Origin: Dendrolimus kikuchii
Taxonomy: Eukaryota > Arthropoda > Insecta > Lepidoptera > Lasiocampidae
Direction: 5' to 3'
Length of the DNA stretch: 64,000 nt
Assembly: GCA_019925095.2 (NCBI GenBank)
Contig: CM034389.1
Location: 28,961,728 to 29,025,727, forward strand
In this document: in pieces, positions 52,680 to 62,153 of the stretch
Layout of the letters: the number at the start of each line of letters is the position of its first letter
Position numbering within the stretch: the first letter of the stretch is position 1
The notes under the pieces: model-generated
Told to the model about the DNA's origin: nothing
Databases searched by the model: none
Seen by the model: the letters and a program-made list of their open reading frames with translations, nothing else
Position numbers and translations under genes: made by a program

Positions 52680-52902
52680 CTAGCTTCTGCCCGCGACATC
52701 GTCCGCGTGGAATAGTTAAAAAAAACCCCCGATTTAGAAATATTCATCATCGGTGCTCCGCTCCTATTGGTTTTAGCGTGATAACGTATAGCCTATAGCC
52801 TTCCTCGATAAATGGGCTTTCTAACACTGAAAGAATTTTTCAAATCAGACCAGTAGTTCCTGAGATTAGCGCGTTCAAACAAACAAACTCTTCAGCTTTA
52901 TA
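52680..52902 (-). mobile_element. Helitron-like type 1, 5' end overrun by LINE-A
   Basis: The minus-strand end is CCCGCGGGCAGAAGCTAG-like (CTAG at 52680-52683). The 5' end stops at TTTATATATTA where a LINE-A tail begins. Confidence 0.65.
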
Positions 52903-52905
52903 TAT

Positions 52906-53115
52906 TACATACATACATAACTTCACGCCAGTTCCCTTGCGGGGTAGGCACGAACAACAGAGCGCCATTTAGGCCCATTCTTACACACCTCACTTGCTTC
53001 TTTGACATTCATAACTCTTGTCATGCACACTCGTCTGTTCTTAAGGCTACTGACATCACCCTCCGCTAGGACACGATCAATTTGATCATGGAAGGTGTGT
53101 CGTGGCCTTCCACGA
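52906..53115 (-). mobile_element. LINE-A tail copy next to a Helitron
   Basis: 86-codon minus-strand frame (HTFHDQIDRVLAEGDVSSLK to ARELA). ATATTACA-like words on both sides suggest insertion into the Helitron end. Confidence 0.8.
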
Positions 53116-53156
53116 CACAATATTACAAAATAGACAAAATAGATAAATTCGATACA

Positions 53157-53189
53157 AATTGTATTCTTTCTCCGTTCCTGCACAGATAG
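53157..53189 (-). mobile_element. Rep-B 5' end remnant
   Basis: AATTGTATTCTTTCTCCGTT and CCTGCACAGATA only. Confidence 0.55.
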
Positions 53190-53492
53190 TTATAAACAAT
53201 ACGCTACTTATAATGGAGTGGCATAAATTTTGCACCTATTACATTAAGTGCCTAAATCCTCGTGGTAATAATAGCTCCTTTGTGTCCCCCAGTCCTGTGA
53301 CCGGACTCTGCGGACACCACTTAACCCAGCTCGAGTTTCAAATCATTGTAAATGGCACTTCATGAAATTAAAGTCTTAACCAGAGACTTCTCGACGTTAA
53401 ATACAACGATTACCTGAAAAGTTATTAAATAAAATATTATATAATAAAACTACGTTTTAACGGTATTAAGCGCGGTAATTTTATTTGCTTTT

Positions 53493-53542
53493 GGTTTTTC
53501 CGACGTTTTGGCCACTTTGCAGTGGCCGTGATCACGGAAGAC
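53493..53542 (-). ncRNA. Hammerhead-like motif in P4, mutated GAAA
   Basis: Core GTGATCA and stem II are kept, but the loop is GCAA and the essential GAAA reads AAAA (G12 lost), so it should be inactive. Confidence 0.5.
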
Positions 53543-53572
53543 AAAGATGTCAAGTGTCAACGAGTATTGTTA

Positions 53573-53644
53573 CATATATACATACATAACTTCACGCCAG
53601 TTCCCTTGCGCGGTAGGCACGAACAACAGAGCGCCATTTAGGCT
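53573..53644 (-). mobile_element. LINE-A tail copy, 72 bp, inside a PLE
   Basis: The shortest copy: tail plus ~19 codons. Flanked by TATTGTTA at 53565-53572 and 53645-53652. Confidence 0.9.
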
Positions 53645-54045
53645 TATTGTTAAAGTTTTATTTAGCCTACCGTCAACTTGTTAATTTTAATTTTGTTTAT
53701 GGTTATTATTTACACTATGGGAGCTTAATCTAATTTACTACCGCTTCGCAACATGTTATGGCTTGAAGAGAAGAAGCGGCGCAAGAAACTCTTCAGCAAA
53801 CATGCCTAGCTCTAATAATTTTATATAATATTAAAATGGGTGGTAGGACAATAAAAGTAATTATCAGTCAAGTTGGTTTGTGTTCCGTTATACGCAGAAA
53901 GAGCTCACAGTGTCTTGAGGTCTGGCAGCTGGTTTTTGCGGGGTTTGGGTCTTAATAGTTTTGATGATCGGCCTTAATAGTTTGGATGATGATTGTTTTG
54001 AAAATTTTATATTTTAATTTTTATCAATTCATAGATTTAATGTCA

Positions 54046-54251
54046 TTGACGGCCTCTGTGGTTGAGCGGGCTAAGCCTTTGCCGGCCTACCTCACTGCAA
54101 CGCAGAGGCTCCGGGTTCGATTCCTGGTATAGTAAATTTCGGAAACGTATTTTCTCCCTTATTTACTATGGTCTGGGTGTCTCACACAAGCGTAACTTGC
54201 TTAATTTGGGGATATACAACATGTGTGTTTGTCTGCCGATTATTATTATGT
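54046..54251 (+). mobile_element. SINE-S, near full length
   Basis: Box A TGGTTGAGCGG (54060-54070) and box B GGTTCGATTCC (54114-54124), body GTAAATTTCGGAAACG and ACAAGCGTAACTTGCTTAAT, tail GTGTTTGTCTGCCGATTATT. The best copy of this family here. Confidence 0.8.
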
Positions 54252-54545
54252 CTTTTTTTATTCCATGAGTTCATCAGATAGGCAGACGGCACACCTGAGG
54301 GGAAGCGGTTACCATCGCCTATGGACATTTGTAACACCAAAGGTGCTACAAATGTGCTGTCGCTTTCTACTAAAGCGGGACTGGAACCTGGCCACTAATG
54401 CCGGAACACAACTCAAGATTGTTACAGCGGCATACACTAGACCATTGATGGTAGCCATCCAAGCGTCAAACACCCTACCACCTGGCTGTGGGGTGTTTTT
54501 ATCGCCTCTTATACAGGCCGCAGCAAATTGTATTCTTTAACATTA
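54252..54545 (-). mobile_element. Rep-B copy, old, inserted at the SINE-S end
   Basis: From TTTTTTTATTCCATGAGTTC to GCAGCAAATTGTATTCTTT. Highly substituted, with the last ~20 bp missing. Confidence 0.75.
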
Positions 54546-54666
54546 GGCAACCCTCATCATTAACTTTAATTTACTTTAGGACCTAATAACTATTCACATA
54601 TAGACTTCATTTAAGTAATTATTAAGAAAATATATGTACCTATGAAATTTAACTTATATGTTTTAT

Positions 54667-54826
54667 AATAAAACTACGTTTTAACGGTTTTAAGCGCGGT
54701 AATTTTATTTGATTTTGGTTTTTCCGACGTTTCGGCCACTTTTCAAATAAAATTAAATTACCGCGCTTAAAACCGTTAAAACGTAGTTTTATTATGTATA
54801 CAAGTCGCGAAAACTTAAGAAAATAT
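54667..54826. mobile_element. PLE foldback remnant P5, 160 bp
   Basis: The terminal block runs inward as far as the stem II loop of the hammerhead-like motif (54717-54745) and then turns directly into the inverse terminal block. Flanked by TATATGTTTTAT at 54655-54666 and 54827-54838. The smallest PLE derivative here. Confidence 0.85.
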
Positions 54827-54845
54827 TATATGTTTTATTTTAAAA

Positions 54846-55479
54846 CTAGCTGATCCGGCAAACTTCGTACCGCCTCAGAATCAATAAATAAAAAACGTTG
54901 ATTTCTGAACGACAGGACGAACATCAAACGACATTGACATTCAAAACCAAAAAAATGAAAAAAACTTCCCTTTAAATTTAATTTGATTTTTGAACGACTT
55001 TTAAATTTCATTGATTTCTAAACCACGGGACGAACATCAAATGGACCTACTTATGCAAAATAGAACCAATCCACATACTGACAGTTTTTATTAAAATTTT
55101 GCGTACAAAAAAATATCTTTATATTTTTGAAAAAACATTTAGAATATTGTATATTATATTTTCTCGTTATGATTTTTATTGAGTCGATAGAAGGTGCATT
55201 TTGAAAGTCTTCTGCATCCTTAACCCAATTTTGGCATGTTTGTGGATTGGTTCTGTTTTGCATAAGTAGGTCCAAATGTTTGACAGGTAGGAATACTTTC
55301 TAAGGGAAAGCGAAATTGTTGTTCCTGCACGGATAAAACTCTCTCTGACTCTTTACGCTAACATTGGCAAAATCAATGCCAAAGGCGTTGGAGCCATTAC
55401 CAACAAGAATAGAATATCCTTAACATCAACAACACAGTCCATCCATCTCTTTTTTAGTCTACGTTCACATTATTATTTT
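54846..55479. other. Possible Helitron end (54846) and unassigned sequence
   Basis: CTAGCTGATCCGGCAAACTTCG (54846-) resembles the inverse 3' end of a lepidopteran Helitron. The words AACGACAGGACGAACATCAAA and CCACGGGACGAACATCAAATG recur ~120 bp apart, and GGACCTACTTATGCAAAATAG returns inversely at 55253-55273. A Rep-B end remnant is at 55318-55337. Confidence 0.35.
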
Positions 55480-55765
55480 CATCCGTGCAGGAACGGAGAA
55501 AGAATACAATTTCCTGCGGCCGGGCGGCCTGTCGTAAGAGGCGACAAAACAACCCACAGCCAGTTGGTAGAGCATTTGCCCGACTGGATGGCTACCACCC
55601 CTGGTCTAAAGTATGTCGCCATAACAACCTTGAGTTGTGTTCCGGCATTAGTGATCAGGATCCAGTCTCCCTTAAGAGAGCAGCAAATGTCCATAGGCGA
55701 TGGTAACCGCTTTCCATCAAGTGGGCCGTCTGCCTGTCTGCTGATCTCCTGCAATAAAAAAAGAA
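55480..55765 (+). mobile_element. Rep-B copy with internal deletion
   Basis: CCGTGCAGGAACGG to CTCCTGCAATAAAAAAAG; ~28 bp including GCGCATTTGTAGCACC is missing after GAGAGCAGC. Confidence 0.85.
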
Positions 55766-56094
55766 AAAAATATATATTATTCCAAGATTAAAAGGGCTAA
55801 ATCCAAAAGAATCTACTATAAAGGCGTTCATTTCGCTGACTTGACGTGTTAATCCGTACGGATTCATACGATCCCTAAAGCCTGTCAAAACAACCATAAA
55901 AGTACCATAAACATAGTTGTCCGCCATTGTTCTCACTTTCATGGAAATATAGTTTGATGTATCAACAACATAGGGTTATTGTTTCAGAAATAACATTATA
56001 ACTGTCGTAAAACCTGTCATATTTACGGCTGAGTTGGCGCCACCACACTACTTACAAATAGGTTTCTATAAATCTTTATTATTCCTAGATTTCG
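55766..56094. other. Unassigned sequence
   Basis: No gene or repeat recognised. Confidence 0.4.
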
Positions 56095-56477
56095 TAGTAG
56101 AGTAAACGCGGTCGAGATGCGAGCACTGCGCAAAATCTGCGGAGTGACGCTCGCGGACCGCGTTCGTAATACCGAAGTAAGAAAGAGAGTTGAAAGAATG
56201 CATGATGAAAGAATGACTAAACAGATATACAATGCAAAAGTGGATGGATGCAGAAGTCGTGGAAGGCCACGACACACCTTCCATGATTAAATTGATCGTG
56301 TACTAGCAGAAGGTGATGTCAGAAGCCTTAAGAACAGACGAGCTTGCATGACAAGAGTTATGAATGTCAAAGAGGCAAGTGAGGTGTGTAAGAATAAGCC
56401 TAACTGGCACTCTGTTGTTCGTGCCTACCCCTCAAGGGAACTGGCGTGAAGTTATGTATGTATGTATGTATGTATTT
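56095..56477 (+). mobile_element. LINE-A copy with internal deletion
   Basis: Extends upstream (GAGTAAACGCGGTCGAGATG) but joins GAAAGAGAGTTG directly to AAAGAATGCATG, losing ~60 bp around MLRWFGHV. The deletion differs from that at 19.7 kb. Confidence 0.8.
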
Positions 56478-56613
56478 TGTACTAAAATATTCTTTCTTGT
56501 TAAAATACTCTGGTGCATTGTATAGTTTATGGGACTGATAGATTCTCGGGTAAGTATAGGCCACGGTACGAATCTTGAGCGGCCACAAGTGAAATTTTGG
56601 ATTTTATTATCGA

Positions 56614-56788
56614 CTAGCTGTGCCCGCGACGTCGTCCGCGTGGTGCTCCGCTCCTATTGTTCTTAGCTTGATGACGTATAGCCTATAGCCTTCCTCGATA
56701 AATGGGCTATCCAACACTGAAAGAATTTTTCAAATCAGACCAGTAGTTGCTGAGATTAGCGCGTTCAATCAAACAATATTAGTATATT
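56614..56788 (-). mobile_element. Helitron-like type 1 copy, internally deleted
   Basis: 3' end CGCGGGCACAGCTAG on the minus strand (CTAG 56614-56617); the 5' part is shortened at CAAACAATATTAGTATA. Confidence 0.65.
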
Positions 56789-57175
56789 TGACTATCTTTT
56801 GAATGAAACGTCCGAATTGAATAATTCAAAAAGTTCTAGAAAGGTGAATGAATTCGTCTTGAATATGGAGTAATTTATTTTGATAAGGATTAATACCAAG
56901 GTACAAAATAAAGAGGTTTTGAAGCGACGGCATTTTAATTATTTAAAAAAATAAAAGAAAACACTTATTGTGAGATAACTACAAAAATTAGACATATGGT
57001 TACGCGATATTTTTTGTTGACAATTATATGTTCTGCAAAGTGGTAGTACATTGTTTTGTTCTATAATCAATAATTTTTGCAGCGCACGCCGTGTAAGGAT
57101 TTCGGGTCATTTTTTTTACACCTTGGGTTACATTATTGGACTTTTAGTAAGGATCCCTAATTTTTGTGAAAATAT
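56789..57175. other. Unassigned sequence
   Basis: No gene or repeat recognised. Confidence 0.4.
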
Positions 57176-57297
57176 AATATAGCCTATAGCCTTCCTCGCT
57201 AAATGTACTATTCAACACTGAAAGAATTTTTCAAATCGGACCGCGGTTCCTGAGATTAGCGCGTTTAAACAAACAAACAAACTCTTCAGCTTTATAA
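57176..57297 (-). mobile_element. Helitron-like type 1, 5' half
   Basis: AGCCTATAGCCTTCCTCGC to CTCTTCAGCTTTATA; the 3' half is absent. Confidence 0.6.
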
Positions 57298-57506
57298 TCT
57301 TAATATATATAAATCTCGTGTCACAATGTTTGTCCTCAATGGACTCCTAAACTACTTGACCGATTTTAATCAAATTTTCACACCGTGTGCAGTTTGATCT
57401 AACTTGAAAGATAGGATAGCTTAAATTTGGACCCGGTAGGTGGCGCTGCAATCGGGTTCTAAATTTTATTTCTTCAGGGCAGAACAACGTCTGCCGGGAC
57501 AGCTAG
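57298..57506 (+). mobile_element. Helitron-like type 2, complete 209 bp
   Basis: Starts TCTTAATATATATAAATCTC after A and ends CTGCCGGGACAGCTAG before T (57507). Hairpin GGCAG/CTGCC near the end. The best type 2 copy here. Confidence 0.75.
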
Positions 57507-58315
57507 TATTAGTATAGATTTGTCTTGGAATTTTATAAGACCACCTTTAAGCTACACTAAATCTATCGCAAATAGATAGATAAAAACCGGCTTCGAAATA
57601 ATAAGAGAATTGCAGCTGACTTTTGTCAAGGTCGGTTAACGGAAAAAGATAATAACACTTATTTATGAGTGGTAATCCGATTGACAACATATTACCGCGA
57701 GGGATACAGTGGTAACAGAAACTCCCGAGGATCATCTTAGGATTACTTCCAAAACCCCTCGGTGTTCCGTGCTTCACCTTTATGTCACGGATACAAAGTC
57801 TCGCCATTCCGCGAGGCCCGAGCAGACGGTGGGTCATAAGCCTCCTCTGTTGCCGGGGTGTAGTGTATGCGATATAGCATACATACGCTGTCTCGTGTGT
57901 CCATGTGTTGGTAAGCAAAACGTCACTGTCACGAGAGCCTCGGGCGGGAGTGGACGGACGTACGTGAGATACGTGGGCATTGCCGAGCCAGTGTGTACTT
58001 CATAGTTAGGTTAAGTTACACCGTGCCTTACAACTCCTACACGGGGGAACCAAGACTCCGGCGTCTTCCAACTTCTATAGTTTGGGGCGACTTGCAATGC
58101 TCGTCCCCATCTGCACAGCATTAACGAAGGGATACTTCCCCTGGCAAATGGAACCAGAACTGAACTGCCAAAACCGAACTATACCGGGTCTATAATATAC
58201 GTAATACATACGCTACGTTCCACAAGAGGTTTACGACGACCGCGATTTTTCTCGTTCCACTCGCTTGTGGACGTTACAATCATAAACTCTAGTGGAACGG
58301 ATTATGAGGCGTTGA
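57507..58315. other. Unassigned, GC-richer 57.7-58.2 kb
   Basis: A compositionally distinct ~500 bp block (ACGGACGTACGTGAGATACG, CCCCTGGCAAATGGAACCAG) without domain in its ~98-123 codon frames. It may be part of a retrotransposon UTR. Confidence 0.3.
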
Positions 58316-58502
58316 TGTTCCATGATCAAATTAAATCGTGTACTAGCAGAAGGTGATGTCAGGAGCCTTAAAAACAGACGAGCGCGCATTACAAGAGCTA
58401 TGAATGTCAAAGAAGCACTTGCTTCTTTGTAGCACCTTTGGTGTTGCAAATGTCCATAGGCGAGGCCGTCTGCCTGTCTGCTGAACTTCTGCAATAAAAA
58501 AA
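58316..58502 (+). mobile_element. LINE-A/Rep-B chimera
   Basis: LINE-A (58316-58432, ATGATCAAATTAAATCGTG to GTCAAAGAAGCA) passes directly into the Rep-B 3' end (GTAGCACCTTTGGTG to CTTCTGCAATAAAAAA). The Rep-B part also lacks the GTAACCGCTTTCCATCAAG segment. Confidence 0.75.
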
Positions 58503-58749
58503 AAATAGGGAAAAGTGTATTCTGCATGGCGCCAGTGATATTTAATAAAGTACCCAGATCTGTTAGGGATGATAACAAAGATTTGTTTAAAAATAAGCTA
58601 TGAAAGATATTATTCGAGAAACGCTATTAGGACGTTAAACATTTTCTCGATGACCAATTCTACATTAAATTTGACAACACAATGTATATACTTTGGCAAA
58701 CATTACTAGTCTAATATTTCATTTTTACATTTTTGACACTGTATTCTAT

Positions 58750-58930
58750 TGATCGTGTACTAGCAGAAGCTGATGTCAGGAGCCTTGAGAACAGACGAGC
58801 GTGCATGACAAGAGCTATGAATGTCAAAGAAGCAAGTGAGGTGTGTAAGAATAAGCCTAAATGGCGCTCTGTTGTTCGTGCCTACCCCGCAAGGGAACTG
58901 GCGTGAAGTTATGTATGTATGTATGATGTT
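58750..58930 (+). mobile_element. LINE-A tail copy
   Basis: GATCGTGTACTAGCAGAAGC to the TATG tail. No clean target duplication recognised. Confidence 0.85.
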
Positions 58931-59458
58931 ATAAACGACGAAGTACACAAATGTCATTGGTTGATTTGAAAATCGCGCCTCTTTCAATGTCAATCGATAG
59001 TGAGAATTACTGCTCTGTGGTCAACGCCCATTTCAACCCACCTCTTGACATGGGTCCTTGTGAGCACTGTGTGATCGAAAACGTCATTAGTGACGTTTTC
59101 GCCACGACCATAGCGACCGTGGTCGCCATTTGGAACGGCTGACGGAGCATTTTGGGCGTTGTGAGCTACTAACAGAACGCGTTCATAATGTAAATGAATG
59201 TATACAAATAGGCAGAACATTCCACGGCTTGGTGTTTTATTATTGGATGTTTCAGACCCAACTCTTCCAAACCAATGAACTGATTATCGATAATACAATA
59301 TTAAAATTGGGACAACACCGGCTTCGTTCTCATCGTCATCTGGTTATTTATGAATATACGCAACACAAATTTGTTTTTGCCGTTTTGCTACTGAAGATAA
59401 AATAGAGAAACGACGTGAGAACGGCGGCCATGATTCGTACTCACGCATTTTATGAAAA
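58931..59458. other. Unassigned sequence
   Basis: An inverse pair GACGTTTTCG / CGAAAACGTC is at 59077-59102. Open frames of 63-91 codons have no domain. Confidence 0.35.
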
Positions 59459-59676
59459 ACTACTTGTGCCCGCAACGTCGTCCGCGTGGAATTTTGAAAC
59501 ATTCTTCATTCTTGCTCCGCTCCTATTGGTTTTAGCGTGATGATATATAGCCTATAGCCTTCCTCGATTAATGGGCTATCTAACACTGAAATAATTTTTC
59601 AAATCAGACCAGTAGTTCCTGAGATTAGCGCGTTCAAACAAACAAACTCTTCAGCTTTATATATTAGTATAAGAGT
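59459..59676 (-). mobile_element. Helitron-like type 1 copy
   Basis: The end is mutated to CTTG (minus: CGGGCACAAG). The body is well preserved to TATATATTAGTATAAG. Confidence 0.65.
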
Positions 59677-59715
59677 ATAAGATATTCAATACGAAATTGT
59701 ATCTAAATTTTTTAA

Positions 59716-60003
59716 GACGGAGCTGCCACACTTCAAGAAACCCTGAAACACCGCAAATACGCATGCATCGGTGCCGGATACATATTCATGGCTTTCGGGG
59801 TTGAGACTTTGGGGCCATGGGGACGTGAGGCTCGTCAACTTTATCGAGACCTTTCAAGGCGATTGAAAGAAGTCTCGCGTTACCAAAGGGTTGGCCTATA
59901 TTTAAGGCAACGTATTAGCGTTGCCATACAACGCGGGAATGCGGCCAGCGTTTTGGGAACGCTCCCCATTGAGAGCGATCTGGACCACATCTTTTACTTG
60001 TAA
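59716..60003 (+). pseudogene. LINE-L ORF2 C-terminus (5'-truncated)
   Basis: An open frame from GAC at 59716 (after a stop) to TAA at 60001 gives ~95 residues: TLQETLKHRKYACIGAGYIF, FGVETLGPWGREARQLY, RISVAIQRGNAASVLGTLP. This is the conserved tail of an arthropod non-LTR ORF2 family (ETLGPWG, RGNAASVLGT). An AT-rich 3' region follows. Only the C-terminus is present, so it is a dead fragment. Confidence 0.7.
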
Positions 60004-60376
60004 ATATGTTTATAATAGTATTTAATTCCTAAGTTTTTTTTTTGTAGTGAAATTTGTAATTTAAATTAAGTTTTTAATATTCTGTTTATTTTTAGTTTTA
60101 ATTATATTTTTTAAATTGGCCGTTATCTGAAACTCGCCAAGCGTAACAGGCACAGCGTCTTTTGAATTGAATCAAATCAAATCATTATTTTTTCTAAGGG
60201 GGAAATAAACCTTTTACAGTAATGTTACTATACAACTCTTAAGTCAGAAGTAAACTTGAATATTGTTGTCAGGTGTGGAGACCTCATTATGAGGTTCATG
60301 AAAGCAGAATTGAAAATATTCAAAGGAGAGACTTGTTGGACACTCAACATTTAATTTCAGAGCGCCTATGAGCTGT

Positions 60377-60377
<1 letters not shown>
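60004..60377. other. 3' region of LINE-L and unassigned sequence
   Basis: AT-rich, probably the 3' untranslated part of LINE-L up to ~60180; GGTGTGGAGACCTCATTATG (60274-) is unassigned. Confidence 0.35.
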
Positions 60378-60469
<92 letters not shown>

Positions 60470-60470
60470 T
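60378..60470. repeat. TA microsatellite
   Basis: TA run with a TGTATAAATA interruption, next to the T-rich side of a Rep-B copy. Confidence 0.95.
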
Positions 60471-60772
60471 GCATGAGTTCAGCAGACAGGCAGACGGCCC
60501 ACTGAACGGAAAGCGGTTACCATCGCCTATGGACATTTGCAACACCAAAAGTGCTACAAATGCGCTGCTGCTCTCTTAAAGGAGATTGGAACCTGGGCAC
60601 TAAAGCCGGAACACAACTCAAGGTTGTTATGGCGGCATACTCTAGACCAGGGGTGGTAGCCATCCAGTCGGGCAAATGCCCTACCACCTGGCTGTGGGTT
60701 GTTTTGTCGCCTCTTACGACAGGCCGGCCGGCCGCAGGAAATTGTATTCTTTCTCCGTTCCTGCGCGGCTAG
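60471..60772 (-). mobile_element. Rep-B copy, full length
   Basis: TTATTGCATGAGTTCAGCAG to TTCCTGCGCGGCTAG. Close to consensus, but the usual T run is replaced by the TA microsatellite. Confidence 0.85.
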
Positions 60773-60863
60773 ATATAGATATATATGAATAAGTTTGCAT
60801 TTTTGCAAATGAAAACCGTCAAATTTAGAAGATCTGTCCTTGATTTGAAATCTTCATAAACTA

Positions 60864-60971
60864 CTAGCTGTACCCGGCAGACGTTGACCTGCCTTTAAAA
60901 AAGAAAAATCTAGAACCCGATTGCAGCGCCATCTACCGGAACCAAATATTAATCTAAACCATTCTCTAAAC
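60864..60971 (-). mobile_element. Helitron-like type 2, split by PLE P6
   Basis: Minus-strand 3' end CTAG at 60864-60867 with GCCGGGTACAGCTAG, then GGTAGATGGCGCTG. It is interrupted at ATTCTCTAAAC by the PLE and may continue after 61715. Confidence 0.6.
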
Positions 60972-61049
60972 ATAATATTTTCTTAAGTTTTCGCGAGTTG
61001 TATACATAATAAAACTAAGTTTTAACGGTTTTAAGCGCGGTAATTTTAT

Positions 61050-61346
61050 TTGATTTTGAAGTCTGCGATCATTGAACACACGCTGGATAAGCCCAACCAC
61101 AACATCAGATTCGATAACCCACAAATCCTCGCGAAAGAGAATCGTTTCATACCTAAAATGATGCGTGAGGCTATTGAAATCAAAAAACACCCAAATTTCA
61201 ATAGAGAAGGTGGTTGGCAAGTACCACCTGTTTGGGATTCCATCATCAAAACTATTAAGACCCAAACGCAGCAAAAACCAGTTGCCAGATCCCATAACAC
61301 TGTGAGCTCTTTCTGCGTACAACGGAACACAAACCAACTTGACTGA
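61050..61346 (+). pseudogene. PLE ORF C-terminus (GIY-YIG side)
   Basis: An open frame to TGA at 61344-61346 gives RFDNPQILAKENRFIPKMM, REAIEIKKHPNFNREGGW, VPPVWDSII. The motif REA.EI.K.....NREGG is typical of the end of the GIY-YIG endonuclease region of Penelope-like proteins. Only ~95 residues remain; no catalytic GIY or YIG motif is included. Confidence 0.75.
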
Positions 61347-61600
61347 TAATTACTTTTATTTTTCCTTCCACCCATTTTAATATTATATAAAATTATTAGA
61401 GCTAGGCATGTTTGCTAAAGAGTTTCTTGCGCCGCTTCTTCTCTTCAAGCCATAACATGTTGCGAAGCGATGGTAAATTAGATTAGGCTCCCATAGAGTA
61501 AATAATAACCATAAAAAAATTTACAACTAAATAATTAAAATTAACAAGTTGGCGGTAGGCTAAATAAAACTTTAACAATACTTGTTGACACTTGACATCT

Positions 61601-61650
61601 TTGTCTTACGTGATCACGGCCACTGAAAAGTGGCCGAAACGTCGGAAAAA
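61601..61650 (+). ncRNA. Hammerhead-like motif in P6
   Basis: Core GTGATCA (61610-61616), stem II GGCCACT-GAAA-AGTGGCC (61618-61635), GAAAC (61636-61640), GTC (61641-61643). Stem I is weakened (TTAC opposite GGAA). C3/G8 are exchanged as elsewhere. Confidence 0.55.
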
Positions 61651-61928
61651 CCAAAATCAAATAAAATTACCGCGCTTAAAACCGTTAAAACGTAGTTTTA
61701 TTATATTCTCTAAACAATCATTAACAATGGGCGAAAACGGTTTAGGCGTTAAACTTTAGTGAGTGAGAGGGAGCTTATTGTGTGACAAAGACAGAAGACC
61801 GGCTCCTTGTTCATCCCTACTCCGTGCTGTTTACGGGGTGATAAGTGACACCGATAGACGCCTGGCCAGAATAACTTATCTAGTGGTAATTAATCAATTA
61901 TCGACATAGTTTTGAGCTTTTTAGTTTA

Positions 61929-62153
61929 CAGCCAGGTGGTAGGGCATTTGCCCGACTGGATGGCTACCACCCCTGGTCTAGAGTATGCCGCCATAACAAC
62001 CTTGAGTTGTGTTCCGGCATTAGTGACCAGATTCCAGTCTCCCTTAAGAGAGCAGCAGCGCATATGTATTACAAATGTCCATAGGTGATGGTAACCGCTT
62101 TTCATCGAGTGGGCCGTCTGCCTGTCTGCTGAACTCCTGCAATAAAAAAAAAT
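61929..62153 (+). mobile_element. Rep-B copy, 5'-truncated
   Basis: Starts CAGCCAGGTGGTAGGGC and runs to CTCCTGCAATAAAAAAAA; loses GCACCTTTGGTGTT. Confidence 0.85.

Larger units (their letters stand above)
53445..53995 (-). mobile_element. PLE remnant P4 with C-terminal coding trace
   Basis: Minus-strand PLE: the 3' terminus at 53445 (AATAAAACTACG), hammerhead-like motif at 53493-53542, leader-like region, and the end of the ORF near 53880-53990 (ALSAYNGTQTNLTDNYF). The P6 copy has the same sequence on the plus strand. A 72 bp LINE-A insertion sits inside. Confidence 0.7.
60972..61704 (+). mobile_element. PLE P6, longest copy, with exact target duplication
   Basis: Flanked by ATTCTCTAAAC at 60961-60971 and 61705-61715. 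It begins with the inverted terminal block (60972-61058), then the end of the ORF, ~270 bp of 3' UTR, the hammerhead-like motif (61601-61650) and the terminal block in direct orientation. Reverse transcriptase is absent: it is 5'-truncated. Confidence 0.85.

Noticed and set aside
57709..58005. 98-codon open frame in the GC-richer block
   Set aside because: No domain, overlapped by an equally long minus-strand frame, no repeat partner to test conservation.
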